Assembly: GCA_016213865.1 (NCBI GenBank)
Contig: JACQZL010000329.1
Span: 1-5,061 of the forward strand
Direction: 5' to 3'
DNA: 5,061 nt
DNA from: Candidatus Rifleibacteriota bacterium
Lineage (GTDB): Bacteria > UBP17 > UBA6191 > JACPRK01
Shown here: positions 4,634 to 5,061 of the stretch, in pieces
Layout: each line of letters opens with the position of its first letter
Position numbering within the stretch: position 1 is the first letter of the stretch
Notes under the pieces: generated by a model
What the model was told of the DNA's origin: nothing
The model's database searches: none
The model's input: the letters and a program-made list of their open reading frames with translations, nothing else
Translations under genes and position numbers: made by a program

Positions 4634-5061
4634 GGAGGCTGGAGGCTGGAGGCTGGAGGCCGGGGGCCGAGAGACAGGGGTCAGGGGCCGGGGGTCGGGG
4701 GTCAGGCACAGGCGCACGGGGCGCACGGTGGTTCGGGCGCCCCAGGTCCGCCCGCCTCGAGCCTCGAGCCTCAAGCCTCAAGCCTCACGCATCAAGCCTC
4801 GAGCCTCGAGCCTCCCGCCGGGGCTTCACGCTCCTCGAGATCCTCGTGGCGCTCGGCATCCTCGGCTCCAGCCTGGTGATCCTGCTGACCAACATCTTCC
4901 ACTCGATCGAGATGTACCGCGTGGCGCAGGGCACGCTGCTCGCGGGTTTCCTCGCCCAGGAGAAGTTCACGGAGCTGGTCAACGCCAAGTCGGGCGTCTC
5001 GGTCGGCGACTTCAAGGACGGCACCTTCGAGAAGGCGCCCGGCTATGCCTGGCGTTACCGC
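4630..5061 (+). CDS. gspI: T2SS pseudopilin precursor, GspI-like, 3' end outside window
   Basis: The frame opens with ATG 4630, overlapping the gspF stop by 4 bases, and stays open to the window edge (144 residues). The prepilin peptidase site is plain: RRG|FTLLEILVALGILGSS, with Gly64 just before the cut and the conserved Glu at +5 of the mature protein, followed by the hydrophobic N-terminal helix. The mature part (MYRVAQGTLLAGFLAQEKFTELV, here split as MYRVAQGTLL and AGFLAQEKFTELV, then a GYAWRYR strand) resembles GspI more than GspG or GspH; GspJ is possible. Mature Glu5 argues against GspK. The leader is odd: 64 residues, against roughly 5-20 usually, encoded almost wholly by heptad repeats and rich in Arg, Gly, Ser and Pro. 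No other ATG, GTG or TTG occurs in this frame before the pilin helix, and none in any forward frame from 4731 to 4820, so this start is forced unless a non-standard codon is used. Confidence 0.75.
   Translation, partial: MRRLEAGGWRPGAERQGSGAGGRGSGTGARGARWFGRPRSARLEPRASSLKPHASSLEPRASRRGFTLLEILVALGILGSSLVILLTNIFHSIEMYRVAQGTLLAGFLAQEKFTELVNAKSGVSVGDFKDGTFEKAPGYAWRYR
4634..4724. repeat. Thirteen in-phase 7-bp repeats at the 5' end of the pseudopilin gene
   Basis: The heptads keep one phase throughout: GGAGGCT three times (4634-4654), GGAGGCC, GGGGGCC, GAGAGAC, AGGGGTC, AGGGGCC, GGGGGTC twice (4690-4703), then the degenerate AGGCACA, GGCGCAC and GGGGCGC. The array starts at the base after the gspF stop. 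It drifts from a GGAGGCT core to a GGGGGTC core without losing register, which suggests local duplication followed by mutation. It lies inside the predicted pseudopilin leader and contains no in-frame stop. Confidence 0.85.
4754..4816. repeat. Nine 7-bp repeats (GCCTCGA/GCCTCAA) in inverted orientation before the prepilin site
   Basis: The copies are GCCTCGA (4754, 4761), GCCTCAA (4768, 4775), GCCTCAC (4782), GCATCAA (4789), GCCTCGA (4796, 4803) and GCCTCCC (4810). On the complementary strand they read as GAGGC heptads, so they mirror the array at 4634. Translated in the pseudopilin frame they give an ASSLEPR / ASSLKP pattern. The array ends two codons before the Gly at the peptidase cleavage site, with only Arg-Arg between (counting from the shared Ser codon). 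Confidence 0.88.

Noticed and set aside
1..5061. Type IV pilus locus (PilQ, PilB, PilC, pilin) instead of T2SS
   Set aside because: The gspC-like HR-plus-PDZ protein between the ATPase and platform genes is specific to T2SS, and the last gene is a GspI-like minor pseudopilin.

Overview
The window is a GC-rich stretch from the core of a type II secretion system (T2SS, general secretion pathway) operon. Every gene is on the + strand. In order it holds the C-terminal end of the secretin gspD (1-565), the complete assembly ATPase gspE (674-2365), a complete gspC-like gene with HR and PDZ domains (TTG start at 2468, stop at 3385), the complete inner-membrane platform gene gspF (3431-4633), and the 5' part of a prepilin (pseudopilin) gene that looks most like gspI (4630 to the window edge). 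No RNA gene, transposase, CRISPR array or convincing terminator is visible, and the operon runs off both ends of the window.

The products form one machine. GspD is the outer-membrane gate. GspC couples the inner-membrane platform to GspD through its HR domain. GspF is the membrane platform, GspE is the cytoplasmic ATPase that powers it, and the pseudopilin is a subunit of the periplasmic piston. The combination of an HR-plus-PDZ protein with secretin, ATPase and platform argues for T2SS rather than a type IV pilus. The order D-E-C-F-pseudopilin differs from the classical C-D-E-F-G-H-I order, and no major pseudopilin gspG sits directly after gspF.

The unusual content lies at the gene junctions. 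Three of the four (gspD/gspE, gspE/gspC, gspF/pseudopilin) carry arrays of 7-bp repeats built on a GAGGCTN-like core, two of them also with a GGGTC-type heptad. Each array begins at or within 1-2 bases of the upstream stop codon. At the first and third junctions the core is repeated in inverted orientation, so the RNA could fold back on itself. At the third junction the pseudopilin start codon overlaps the gspF stop (ATGA), and the reading frame then runs through the whole repeat block. This predicts a 64-residue Arg/Gly/Ser-rich leader in front of the prepilin peptidase site. That leader is the most unusual prediction in the window.

Taxonomy cannot be fixed from this sequence. High GC, atypical T2SS gene order and intergenic heptad arrays would suit an environmental lineage such as Acidobacteriota, or a myxobacterial or other deltaproteobacterial relative. 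This is a low-confidence inference.
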